From: ZC4RG35 sp964388105
GTDB lineage: Bacteria; Actinomycetota; Acidimicrobiia; Spongiisociales; ZC4RG35
Length of the DNA: 12,757 nucleotides
Assembly: GCA_964388105.1 (NCBI GenBank)
Contig: CAYLYQ010000055.1
Coordinates: 1 to 12,757, forward strand
Direction of reading: 5' to 3'
Notes under the pieces: generated by a model
What the model was told of the DNA's origin: nothing
Databases searched by the model: none
The model's input: only the letters and a program-made list of their open reading frames with translations
Program-made: the position numbers and the translations under genes
In this document: positions 5,253 through 12,623 of the stretch, piece by piece
Numbering within the stretch: position 1 is the first letter of the stretch
How the letters are laid out: each line of letters opens with the position of its first letter

Positions 5253-7208
5253 CTATACCTCGATATCCACGATTTTCTTGAGCCAGAAAATGCCACCGGC
5301 CATGAGAAGCGCCCCCATCCCGACGGCGATCCGACCGAACGTCTCCTGGAACAGCGGCGCCAGATACTCCGGGTTGCTGGTCCAGAGGAAGAGACCCATG
5401 GCGAAGGGCAGAGAGCCGAGGACGATGGCCGAGATGCGGCCTTCAGCCGTCAGGGCCTTGATCTCGCCGCGCAGCCGGTTTCGGGCCCGCATGGTGTCAC
5501 CGACCGTCTGCAGCACCTCCGCGAGGTTTCCACCGACCTCCCGCTGGATCTCGATAGCCATGACCGCCCATTCGAAGTCCTTCGACTGCGTCCGGTCGGA
5601 GATGCCTCGCAGGGCGTCGCCGACGGTGCGTCCCAAACGCGCCTCGGCAATGGCCCGCCCGAACTCACGAGAGGTCGGGTTCGGAGCCTCACCAGCCACC
5701 GCCTCCACCGCCTGCAGCAGCGAGTAGCCGGCTCGAAGCGAGGTGGAGAGAAGTGTCAGGGTGTCGGGGAGCTGATTCTCGAACTTCTTCTTCTCCCGGT
5801 TTCCGGTGAAGTTGATGACGGCGATGAACAGGAAGATGAAGACGACGAATGAGATGAGGCCGAACAGCGGGCCGTTGAAGATGCCGAAGAAGATGCCACC
5901 GACGGCCGCAATGCCGAGCATGGCGAGCACCGCCTCGCCCGGGGTCATGGGGACGTTGGCCTGCTCGAGGGCCGAGTTCATCCCCGAGAGGAGGCCGCGC
6001 CTCTTGACCTCTTCCTCGGCTGCCTGGGAGAACTTGCTGAGGAGGGGGATGCGGCTCAGGAAGCTCTTCTTCTCCTCCTCCTGACGAGTTGCCCGACGGT
6101 TGCCGTAGGCCTGGAGGCGCTTGGCGAAACGCCCTTGATCGTCCTCGGGCTCACGGCCGAAGAGGATGACCAGGAAGAGGAAGAGGGTTATGCCCACCCC
6201 GCCCGCTGCCATCAGCAAGAGCGTGCTGATGCTCATGGGAGCGGTCGACTCGACGACGATGGTCGAGCCCGGGGCGAAGGTCGAAGACGGGCCGCCCGTT
6301 TCACCGGCCGTGGTGGTCGTGGCGTAGCCCGAAACCGGGAAGGTCTGGGAGGTGCTCAGGTCCTGGTAGGTGACCGTGAACTCGGCCTCGCCGGGCACGA
6401 AGACCGGCGAGCGGAACCGGGCGACCTGTGTGTTGCTGATCTCACGGCCGATGGCCCCATAGAGCGACCCGAGCTGGGTCGGGTCGGGCGTGGAGAGGAA
6501 GAGGCCGCCACCTGCCTCGGCAACACGCTGGACCGGCTCGGGGTTGAAGTCCGGGGACTCCAATGCCACGCCGAACACCCGCACCTCACGCTGCTCCACC
6601 GCAGCGACCGTCTCGTCGAGTGATGCCTGAGAGACGGTGTCGTCGCCGTCGGTGAGAACGATCAGGTTGGCCAGGAGGTTGGAGCTGCTGGCGGCGTCGA
6701 ACATGCTCACGCCCTGGATCACGGCGTCGTTGAATGCCGTCTCGCCCGATGCCTGGATCGAGTTGATCCGCTCCACCAGGTTCGTCTTGTTGTTGGTGAA
6801 CCCGATGAGCGTCTGCACCGTGTCGGCGAAGGTGATCACGGCGATCTGGTCGGACGGGTTGGCCTGCTCGACGAACGAGACCGCGGCGGCCTTGGCTGCA
6901 GCGAGCGGTGCCCCCGACATAGAGCCCGAGGCGTCGATGGCGAGCACCGTGCCCACGGGGACGGTCGACTCGGAAACCGACTCGACAGTCAGGTCGGTGA
7001 CAGCCTCACCGTTGACGGTGACGTTGATCCCTGCGGGGTCGGGTGACTCGGCGAAGTTGGAGAACTCGACGATGAGGACGCTCTGTCCCCCGTCGCCATA
7101 GCGAGAGCCGATGAAATCGACGATCTCGATGGCGGGGCCGGCCGTCTGGGCGACCGCCGGAAGAGCGCCCAGGAACAGGGCGCCGATGGCGAGTGCAAGC
7201 CTTCTCAT
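5253..7208 (-). CDS. tadB: vWA domain-TadB fusion protein
   Basis: A 651-residue fusion, about twice the length of a plain TadB. Residues 1-20 form a signal peptide ending AVA. A von Willebrand A domain spans about residues 85-258 with a complete MIDAS metal site: DASGS (92-96), T157 in SGETAF, and D187 in LTDGDD. A second beta-rich stretch (260-320) leads to a membrane helix (about 328-350). The TadB part follows: two helices (about 426-466), the cytoplasmic T2SSF domain (about 475-590, with LPDTLTLLSTSLRAGYSLLQA at its start), and two C-terminal helices (593-609, 626-643). The vWA domain should therefore be outside the membrane and the T2SSF domain inside, where it would contact TadA. vWA domains bind protein ligands through a metal ion, so this one could contact pilins, CpaB or the cell wall; that role is inferred. 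The start overlaps the tadA stop (ATGA). There is no sign of a frameshift joining two genes. Confidence 0.93.
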   Translation of the reverse strand: MRRLALAIGALFLGALPAVAQTAGPAIEIVDFIGSRYGDGGQSVLIVEFSNFAESPDPAGINVTVNGEAVTDLTVESVSESTVPVGTVLAIDASGSMSGAPLAAAKAAAVSFVEQANPSDQIAVITFADTVQTLIGFTNNKTNLVERINSIQASGETAFNDAVIQGVSMFDAASSSNLLANLIVLTDGDDTVSQASLDETVAAVEQREVRVFGVALESPDFNPEPVQRVAEAGGGLFLSTPDPTQLGSLYGAIGREISNTQVARFRSPVFVPGEAEFTVTYQDLSTSQTFPVSGYATTTTAGETGGPSSTFAPGSTIVVESTAPMSISTLLLMAAGGVGITLFLFLVILFGREPEDDQGRFAKRLQAYGNRRATRQEEEKKSFLSRIPLLSKFSQAAEEEVKRRGLLSGMNSALEQANVPMTPGEAVLAMLGIAAVGGIFFGIFNGPLFGLISFVVFIFLFIAVINFTGNREKKKFENQLPDTLTLLSTSLRAGYSLLQAVEAVAGEAPNPTSREFGRAIAEARLGRTVGDALRGISDRTQSKDFEWAVMAIEIQREVGGNLAEVLQTVGDTMRARNRLRGEIKALTAEGRISAIVLGSLPFAMGLFLWTSNPEYLAPLFQETFGRIAVGMGALLMAGGIFWLKKIVDIEV

Positions 7209-8560
7209 CGCCTGGCGAACGGCTCCGGGTCGAACAGGTCGGCGGGAAGCCGGATGCCCTGGTTCTCCAGATCCTCCGAGAAGCTCGGGCGGATCCCGGT
7301 TGCCTTGAGGCGCCCCTTGTACTTCCCGTCCTCGTCGACACCCATGCCGAAGTCGAACAGGAACAGGTCCTGGAGGGTGATGATCTCGCCTTCCATGCCC
7401 TCGACCTCCGTGATGTGGGTGACTCGCCGGGTGCCGTCCTTGAGGCGGGACACGTGGATGATCAGGTCGATGGCCGAAGCCACCTGCTCACGGATGGCAC
7501 GCACCGGGAGGTCGAATCCGGCCATGAGCACCATCGTCTCGATACGGGACAAGGTGTCGCGGGGGCTGTTGGAGTGGATGGTGGTCAGCGAGCCGTCGTG
7601 GCCGGTGTTCATGGCCTGGAGCATGTCCAGGGCCTCGGCGCCGCGAACCTCGCCGACGACGATGCGGTCGGGGCGCATACGAAGGGTGTTGCGGACGAGG
7701 TCACGGATGGCGACCTGGCCCTTGCCCTCGATGTTGGCCGGGCGGGACTCCAGCGTGAGCACGTGCTCCTGGTGGAGCTGGAGCTCGGCGGCGTCCTCAA
7801 CCGTGATGATCCGCTCGTCCCCGGGGATGTACGAGGACATCACGTTCAGGGTGGTGGTCTTGCCGGAACCGGTACCACCCGAGATCAGGATGTTGAGCCG
7901 GCCACGGACACACGCCCGGGCGAAGTCGGCGACCCTCTGGGTGAAGGTGCCGAAGCTGATCAGGTCGGCCTCCTGGTAGGGGTCGACGGCGAACTTGCGA
8001 ATGGTGAGGAACGGGCCGCCGATCGCCAGCGGGTGGATGATGGCGTTGACACGGGAGCCGTCCGGGAGGCGGGCGTCCACCATGGGCGTCGCCTCGTCGA
8101 CGCGACGGCCGATCTGGCCGACGATCTTGTCGATGATCCGACGGAGGTGCACCTCGTCGACGAACCTGACATCGGACTTGGTCAGCTTTCCGGCCTTCTC
8201 GTAGTAGACGTCGTAGGGCCCGTTGGCCATGACTTCGGTGATGTCCGGGTCGTTGAGCAGCGGGTCGATGGGACCGTATCCGAGGACGTCGGAAGCGATC
8301 TCGTTGAGCATCGCCCGCCGGTCGGCGGAGGTGAGCGGGAGGCCCTGCTCCTGGTCGAGGGCCCACTCGAGCATCTCGATGACGCGGAGCCGGAGCTCGG
8401 CGTCGGACATGCCTCGGTCGTAGAGAGTCGGGCCGAGCTCCTCCACCACCTTGAAGTGCAAGCGCCCGCGCAGCTCGGTGAGAGCGTCCGACCGGTTGGC
8501 GTTCGGATCGGTCTGCTCGGTCTGCCGAGCGAGTGCGACTCTTTCAGACAGTGAAGGCAC
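7205..8560 (-). CDS. tadA: TadA/CpaF, pilus assembly ATPase
   Basis: Hexameric secretion ATPase (GspE/VirB11 superfamily) that powers Tad pilus assembly from the cytoplasm. The 451 residues include an N-terminal helical region (about 25-95, ending with the typical GYGPIDPLLNDPDITEVMANG). The ATPase core has Walker A GGTGSGKT (228-235), the Asp box TVEDAAELQL (253-262), Walker B RIVVGEVRGAEALDML (299-314) with catalytic E304, and the His box GHDGSLTTIHSN (320-331). All key residues are present, so it should be active. The start is GTG (8558-8560), five bases after GGAGGGG, which is clear support for it. The gene starts 11 bp after the tadZ stop and ends inside the tadB start codon. A C-terminal extension after about residue 390 is somewhat longer than in many CpaF proteins but common in actinobacteria. 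Confidence 0.97.
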   Translation of the reverse strand: MPSLSERVALARQTEQTDPNANRSDALTELRGRLHFKVVEELGPTLYDRGMSDAELRLRVIEMLEWALDQEQGLPLTSADRRAMLNEIASDVLGYGPIDPLLNDPDITEVMANGPYDVYYEKAGKLTKSDVRFVDEVHLRRIIDKIVGQIGRRVDEATPMVDARLPDGSRVNAIIHPLAIGGPFLTIRKFAVDPYQEADLISFGTFTQRVADFARACVRGRLNILISGGTGSGKTTTLNVMSSYIPGDERIITVEDAAELQLHQEHVLTLESRPANIEGKGQVAIRDLVRNTLRMRPDRIVVGEVRGAEALDMLQAMNTGHDGSLTTIHSNSPRDTLSRIETMVLMAGFDLPVRAIREQVASAIDLIIHVSRLKDGTRRVTHITEVEGMEGEIITLQDLFLFDFGMGVDEDGKYKGRLKATGIRPSFSEDLENQGIRLPADLFDPEPFARR

Positions 8561-8571
8561 TGTTCCCCTCC

Positions 8572-9756
8572 CTACTTACGCCCGAACAGGCCGGACTTGC
8601 CGGATTCCTCGGGGATCTTTCCTGCGATGAGCTCTGCGGCGGACTCGAAGCCCCGAGCAACCTTGGACTTCGGGTCGTTCTCGACCACGGGCCGGCCCTC
8701 GTTCACGGACGCCGCCACGGCGCCGTCGGAGGGGATGGAGGCCGAGATCGGCATCTTGAGAGCACCCTCGATCTCCTTGTTGTCCAACTTCGCCTTGGAG
8801 TTGGAGCGGTTCAGAACCAACTTGACGTTGCTGGTGCTGAACTTGAGGAGCCGGAGGGTCTCCAGCGCCAGCTTGGCGTTCTTCACGGACGGCAGGTCCA
8901 TGTCGACCAGCATCATGATGTCGTCCGACTTTTCGATGAGCGACAGGATCAGCTCGTCGAGCATGGAGGCCGTGTCGACGACGACGTAGTCGAAGGACTC
9001 CTTGAGCACGTCGAGCATCTGCATCAGACCGGCGGTGGTGATGTCGTCGGCGAACGCCGGCTCCAGCGGTGCCGCCAGGACCTTGAGACCGCTCGGATGC
9101 TCGGTGAGGAGCGAATCCAGCAGCTCGGCGTCGAGGTGATACAGCTCGTGCGCCGCGTTGACCATCGTGAAGCGCGGCTCGAGCTGGAGGACCAGGCACA
9201 CGTCGCCGAACTGCAGGTCGGCGTCCACGAGGACGACCTTCTTGTCCGGGAGCCGGTTGAGCAGCAGCGCCAGGTTGGTGGCCAGCACCGTCTTCCCGCT
9301 GCCGCCCTTCGCCGACATGACCGTGATGATCCGGCCCTCCTCGCCGCGGTGCCGCGGCTCGGGGGCGGCCGCCGCCGGGGCCTTCCGGCTCAGGACGTCA
9401 TGAGCGAACTGCTCGATGGCCGCCTCGATCTTGGCCTCGTCGAGCGGGGCTTCGATGACGTCGGAAACTCCGGCGCGCATCCCCTTGCGGAGCAGGTCGG
9501 CCGTGACCGCCTCAGCCACCAGCATCAGAATCACTGCCGGGTTCTCGTTGTGAAGGTTTCGGATCTCCTCCATGTGGGCGTCGTCCCGGAACGACGGGCC
9601 CAGGAGGATCATGCGAACCCCACCCGACTCCGCAGTGGAGATTGCCTCCTCGATGGTGCGGGCAACGGGCAGCCGGCCTTCGAACAACTCCTTCGCCTTG
9701 GAGACGAAGTCGTCGTCCGGGTCGACGACTAGAAGATTGTTCTCTGCTACCGACAT
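8572..9756 (-). CDS. tadZ: TadZ/CpaE, pilus localisation ATPase with degenerate receiver
   Basis: ParA/MinD-type protein that places the Tad machine in the cell, 394 residues. Residues 5-122 form a receiver-like domain. The acidic N-terminal cluster is there (VVDPDDD, 10-16), but the usual phospho-acceptor position reads LLGPSF (51-56), with glycine where aspartate is expected, and the usual KP lysine reads EAPLD. It is probably a pseudo-receiver, as in most TadZ/CpaE proteins. An alanine/proline linker (126-133) leads to the ATPase domain (142-385). This has the deviant Walker A KGGSGKT (150-156), with both lysines present, the A' motif DADLQFGD (178-185) and Walker B VVVDTAS (258-264). The tail is short and basic (FGRK). 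The ATG at 9756 has AGAGGGA a few bases upstream. Spacing to cpaB is 24 bp and to tadA 11 bp, consistent with one operon. Confidence 0.94.
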   Translation of the reverse strand: MSVAENNLLVVDPDDDFVSKAKELFEGRLPVARTIEEAISTAESGGVRMILLGPSFRDDAHMEEIRNLHNENPAVILMLVAEAVTADLLRKGMRAGVSDVIEAPLDEAKIEAAIEQFAHDVLSRKAPAAAAPEPRHRGEEGRIITVMSAKGGSGKTVLATNLALLLNRLPDKKVVLVDADLQFGDVCLVLQLEPRFTMVNAAHELYHLDAELLDSLLTEHPSGLKVLAAPLEPAFADDITTAGLMQMLDVLKESFDYVVVDTASMLDELILSLIEKSDDIMMLVDMDLPSVKNAKLALETLRLLKFSTSNVKLVLNRSNSKAKLDNKEIEGALKMPISASIPSDGAVAASVNEGRPVVENDPKSKVARGFESAAELIAGKIPEESGKSGLFGRK

Positions 9757-9780
9757 CAGGGTCCCTCTCGCTTCCCTGTC

Positions 9781-10728
9781 CTAACCGAAGATCTGCTCGA
9801 CGAGGTCGCCACCGAACAGGTTGTCGATGATGACACCGTTGGTCTCCACCTCGACAAAGTCCTCGGGGACCAGGGTCAGCCACACCGAGCCGTTCTCGAA
9901 GGCGTAGACGATGCGCTCGGCCTGCTCCGCGGTCACCTCGAGGGTGAACACGGTCGGCGGGACCTCAGGCGCAGCTTCGCCACCCTCGCCTTCCGTCGGC
10001 GTGGTGGCCGGCACTTCACCGGTCTGGTCGCCGTCGTCCTCGGCGCGCACGTCCTGGCCGACTGCCAGAACGGGGATGCCCTGGAGCACGTAGCGGGTGT
10101 AGGTGACGGTGACTTCTTCGGTCTCTTCGCCCGGGGTCTCGCCCTCTGTGGGCAGCTGCGGGACTTCCTGGCCGACAGGGATGTTCGAGAACTCGATGTC
10201 GATGGTGATGATCATGTTGAGACGATCACCGGCCCGGATGAACCCGTTGACACCTTGGACGTTCCCGGTGGAGATGGTCAAGGCCTGCTTGCCCGACGGG
10301 ATCTGCTCCGAGAGCGGCTTGGTCAGCGTGGAGAGCGTCACCCACCCGGTCTCGGTGAGGATGGCCCCTTCAGCGACCGGGCCGGCCGCAACACGACCGG
10401 TCAGGATCTCGCGCAGCTTCTCAGGCGTGTCGATGAATCCGACGGGGACGTTGCCCTGGAGATCGGTACCGGCCTTGATGGGGCAGCCCTGCGCTGCGTC
10501 CATCCCGGTCTCGGGATCCTGGCAACGGCCGGCTGACTGGAAACCGGACAGCAGGACGCTGCCCTCGGTGCCTTCAGCGATGCCGCCGGGACCGGCGCGG
10601 AACACACTGACCCGCACCTGGCCTTGCGCCGTCTCTGCTTCCACGTTCTGCAGGTACTGCCACACCGCCCAGGCGGCGAGGCCGGCCAGTATCAAGGCCA
10701 CCAGAAGAACGATTGCTCTCCTACCCAT
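9781..10728 (-). CDS. cpaB: CpaB/RcpC, Tad pilus assembly protein
   Basis: First gene of the tad assembly operon, 315 residues. An N-terminal membrane anchor (residues 5-25, after a GRR cluster) puts the rest outside the membrane. Matching the CpaB/RcpC family is the DRLNMIITIDIEF stretch (about 170-182), after an SAF-like half with GRVAAGPVAEGAILTE, and a final domain with VFTLEVTAEQAERIVYAFENGSVWLTLVP. In diderms CpaB works beside the secretin; in this apparently monoderm system it may guide the pilus through the wall. Two acidic, low-complexity stretches (the EGETPGEETEE region and the DDGDQTGEVPATTPTEGEGGE region) interrupt the core and look like surface loops. The ATG at 10728 is chosen over an in-frame upstream start at 10824 because GAAGGGG precedes it and the membrane anchor follows at once. 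Four cysteine-flanked changes are not seen; only two cysteines (CQDP, GCPI) occur and could form a disulfide. Confidence 0.88.
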   Translation of the reverse strand: MGRRAIVLLVALILAGLAAWAVWQYLQNVEAETAQGQVRVSVFRAGPGGIAEGTEGSVLLSGFQSAGRCQDPETGMDAAQGCPIKAGTDLQGNVPVGFIDTPEKLREILTGRVAAGPVAEGAILTETGWVTLSTLTKPLSEQIPSGKQALTISTGNVQGVNGFIRAGDRLNMIITIDIEFSNIPVGQEVPQLPTEGETPGEETEEVTVTYTRYVLQGIPVLAVGQDVRAEDDGDQTGEVPATTPTEGEGGEAAPEVPPTVFTLEVTAEQAERIVYAFENGSVWLTLVPEDFVEVETNGVIIDNLFGGDLVEQIFG

Positions 10729-10796
10729 TGAGTCCCCTTCGGTTGTCCCCTCGGCCGTTCCCCGCATCCGCGAGGCCCATCCGAGGCAATAGTACC

Positions 10797-10814
10797 GGCG
10801 GGGCCGAGCCCGCC
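10797..10814 (-). promoter_or_regulatory. GC-rich leader hairpin upstream of cpaB
   Basis: GGCGGG (10797-10802) pairs with CCCGCC (10809-10814) around a six-base loop. It lies about 70 bp before the cpaB start, inside the presumed leader. A TACTAT hexamer just downstream (minus strand) resembles a -10 box but has no -35 partner. Confidence 0.35.
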
Positions 10815-10843
10815 ATCGGATCAAAGTCCAATATCACACGGGA

Positions 10844-10873
10844 TTGTCGGACCCGCTTTAGCCAGTCTTTAGC
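10844..10873 (-). promoter_or_regulatory. Candidate tad promoter/operator: two GCTAAAG repeats and CCGACAA
   Basis: On the minus strand GCTAAAGA (10866-10873) is followed by GCTAAAGC (10855-10862), with starts 11 bp apart, one helical turn. TAAAG of the first copy lies 16 bp before CCGACAA (10844-10850). This resembles a FliA/WhiG-type promoter, with six of eight bases of the GCCGATAA box, but the spacer is one base longer than usual. The octamer recurs upstream of flp1 as GCTTTAGC. Confidence 0.35.
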
Positions 10874-10888
10874 ATTTCGATTCGAAAT
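10874..10888. promoter_or_regulatory. 15-bp inverted repeat, candidate operator
   Basis: ATTTCGA (10874-10880) and TCGAAAT (10882-10888) are perfect inverted copies around a single T. The site lies just upstream of the GCTAAAG repeats in the cpaB promoter region. A palindrome of this size fits binding by a dimeric repressor or activator. The regulator is unknown. Confidence 0.45.
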
Positions 10889-10939
10889 CTATGGGGAGCT
10901 AGACCCATTCGTGTCGCTCGAAGGCGCGATTTGGTTACG

Positions 10940-10960
10940 GGCCTCTTGTCTCAAGAGGCC
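10940..10960 (-). terminator. Hairpin after rpsA, probable terminator
   Basis: GGCCTCTTG (10940-10948) and CAAGAGGCC (10952-10960) form a perfect 9-bp stem with a three-base loop, 20 bp downstream of the rpsA stop. No T-run follows on either strand, so it may be an actinobacterial tail-less terminator or an RNA 3'-end stabiliser. Confidence 0.6.
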
Positions 10961-10980
10961 AAGAACCTCACCGGCTGCCG

Positions 10981-12510
10981 TCAGCGGCGGCCGATGCCCC
11001 GTTCTTTGAGCTCACGCAAGATGGCTTCGAGTGAGGCGTCCACCGGCATCGGCGGGTGCTCCTCGGCCTCGGCTCCGAACTCACGCTCGAACTCGCGCGG
11101 CTTGCGCGACGGACGGCGCTTGTCCTCGACACCGGGCACCGGCTGCTCACGACGCTCCTGGTAATCGGGCAGGGCCTGCTTGATCGAGAGGGAGATGCGG
11201 CGGCGCTCGTCTTCCTTCTCTGTGATCTTCACCTGGACCTTCTGACCGATGGACAGCTCCAGCTCGGGCGACTCGACCCGGTGCATGGCGATCTCGGACA
11301 CGTGAACCAGACCCTCCACGCCTTCGGCGACGGAGACGAAGGCGCCGAAAGGAACCGTCTTGGTGACGGTGCCCTCGACGACGTCTCCGACCTCGTGCTC
11401 GGAGGCGAAGGTCTCCCACGGGTCGTCGGCGGTCTGGCGGAGCGAGAGCGAGATGCGCTCCCTGTCGCGGTCGACTTCGAGAACCTTGACCGTGACCTTG
11501 TCCCCCACCTTGACCAGTTCGCTTGGGTGGTTGACGTGCTGCCACGAGAGCTCGGAGACGTGGACGAGGCCGTCCATGCCGCCGAGATCGACGAAGGCGC
11601 CGAAGTTGACGACCGACGAGACGGTGCCCTCGCGGACCTCGCCTTCGTGCAGGTTGTCCATGAACTCGGTGCGCTCCTCGGCCAGCGCCTCCTCGAGGTG
11701 GGCGCGGCGGGAGAGGACCACATTGTTGCGGGCCCTGTCGAGCTCGATGACCTTGGCTGTGATCTTCTCGCCGATGTAGGGGTCGAGGTCGCGAACACGG
11801 CGCATGTCGACCAGGGACGCCGGCAGGAAGCCCCGGAGCCCGATGTCGACGATGAGGCCGCCCTTGACGACCTCGATGACCGAGCCCTCGACGGTGCCGC
11901 CGGCGTCGGCGATCTCCTGGATCCGGCCCCATGCGCGCTCATACATGGCGCGCTTCTTGGAGAGGATCATGCGACCTTCGTCGTCCTCCATGTCGAGGAC
12001 GACCGCTTCGACCTCCTCGCCGATCTGGATCTCGTCGCGGGGATCGACGTTGTTGCGGATGGACAGCTCACGGCCGGGGATGAGGCCCTCGGACTTGTAA
12101 CCGACGTCGACCATGGCGCCCTCGGCGTCGACGCCGACGACCACGCCCTTGACGATGTCGCCCTCACGGAACTGGAGGACGGTCGCCTCGATGGCGGCCT
12201 CGAAGTCGTCGCCGATGTCGTCGGGCAACTCGGGCCTGCCGGTAACCACCACTTCGGCGGGCGCTGCAGGAGCCTCGGGCTCTGTCTCTTCGGCGGCCTC
12301 GGGCTCTGTCTGCTCAGCAGCCTCGGGCTGTGCCTCGTCCTCTGAAGGCGCTGATGCCTCCTCGGCGGCGGGGGTGGGAGTCTCCGCCGGTTCGGTGGCG
12401 GGGGTCTCTACGGGGGCGTCCCCTTCGGCTACGGCCTCGGGGGTCTCGGGCGTCGTGGCGGTCTCCTCCTCGGAGATGCCCGCGGACGCGGTCTCTTGCT
12501 CGATTGACAT
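10981..12510 (-). CDS. rpsA: 30S ribosomal protein S1 with acidic N-terminal extension
   Basis: S1 binds mRNA on the small ribosomal subunit and helps translation initiation. The 509-residue protein has four S1 RNA-binding domains, at about residues 116-186, 204-270, 289-358 and 374-444, the number typical of actinobacteria. Strong family motifs include GYKSEGLIPGRELSI, IVDIGLRGFLPASLVDMRRV, NFGAFVDLGGMDGLVHVSEL and PFGAFVSVAEGVEGLVHVSE. A basic/acidic tail ends in SLEAILRELKERGIGRR. Before the first domain is an extension of about 85 residues made almost only of A, E, P, T and S. It is absent from the mycobacterial protein as I know it and includes a 24-bp tandem repeat. The ATG at 12510 has only a distant GAGAGG (about 13 bases away). 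An internal start is possible, but no better one is visible before the conserved core. The neighbour coaE, usually next door, is displaced by the tad block. Confidence 0.96.
   Translation of the reverse strand: MSIEQETASAGISEEETATTPETPEAVAEGDAPVETPATEPAETPTPAAEEASAPSEDEAQPEAAEQTEPEAAEETEPEAPAAPAEVVVTGRPELPDDIGDDFEAAIEATVLQFREGDIVKGVVVGVDAEGAMVDVGYKSEGLIPGRELSIRNNVDPRDEIQIGEEVEAVVLDMEDDEGRMILSKKRAMYERAWGRIQEIADAGGTVEGSVIEVVKGGLIVDIGLRGFLPASLVDMRRVRDLDPYIGEKITAKVIELDRARNNVVLSRRAHLEEALAEERTEFMDNLHEGEVREGTVSSVVNFGAFVDLGGMDGLVHVSELSWQHVNHPSELVKVGDKVTVKVLEVDRDRERISLSLRQTADDPWETFASEHEVGDVVEGTVTKTVPFGAFVSVAEGVEGLVHVSEIAMHRVESPELELSIGQKVQVKITEKEDERRRISLSIKQALPDYQERREQPVPGVEDKRRPSRKPREFEREFGAEAEEHPPMPVDASLEAILRELKERGIGRR
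12271..12342 (-). repeat. Three tandem 24-bp units in rpsA
   Basis: Copies at 12271-12294, 12295-12318 and 12319-12342 encode the eight-residue units around DEAQPEA, AEQTEPEA and AEETEPEA. Copies 1 and 2 are nearly identical at the DNA level, and copy 3 has diverged. The repeat probably arose by slippage and lengthens the acidic N-terminal extension in steps of eight residues without changing the frame. Confidence 0.8.
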
Positions 12511-12593
12511 GTGTGGGTGGTTACCTCTCAGAAACGGACTCGGCGCACACTGCGGAGCACCGGACCGTGCAGTCTAGGTGACAGCGGGCCAAT

Positions 12594-12623
12594 TCGCTAA
12601 CGAGTTGCGGGTCGTCACGTCAA
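12594..12623 (-). promoter_or_regulatory. Candidate rpsA promoter
   Basis: On the minus strand TTGACG (12618-12623) is a good -35 box, and TTAGCG (12595-12600) lies 17 bp further, or TAGCGA 18 bp further, as a weak -10. The leader would be about 80 bases. An alternative -10, TAGACT (12571-12576), has no -35. The TTGA part overlaps the end of the repeated TCAATCCGGCGGCC sequence described next. Confidence 0.3.

Larger units (their letters stand above)
10729..10980 (-). promoter_or_regulatory. Regulatory region between rpsA and cpaB
   Basis: This 252-bp stretch has no gene and is less GC-rich than its surroundings near 10820-10900. In the direction of cpaB it holds, in order: the hairpin after rpsA, a 15-bp inverted repeat, two GCTAAAG copies, a CCGACAA box, and a GC-rich leader hairpin. 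It very probably contains the promoter of the tad operon. No standard -35/-10 pair with 17-bp spacing was found. Confidence 0.6.

Noticed and set aside
4290..5852. Long open frame on the plus strand opposite tadC and tadB
   Set aside because: It is antisense to two clearly recognisable genes, has low-complexity E/D/H/R-rich translation and no family features; it is a by-product of high GC third positions.
7193..8554. Long plus-strand open frame opposite tadA
   Set aside because: It mirrors the tadA codons almost exactly; its translation is rich in V, D, G and L without motifs, while tadA has every ATPase motif.
10729..10824. N-terminal extension of CpaB from 10824
   Set aside because: The extra residues are arginine-rich without a domain; the ATG at 10728 has a ribosome binding site and is followed at once by the membrane anchor.
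11056..12345. Long plus-strand open frame opposite rpsA
   Set aside because: It is the complement of the S1 domains, with repetitive D/L/V/G translation; no ribosome binding site or family feature.
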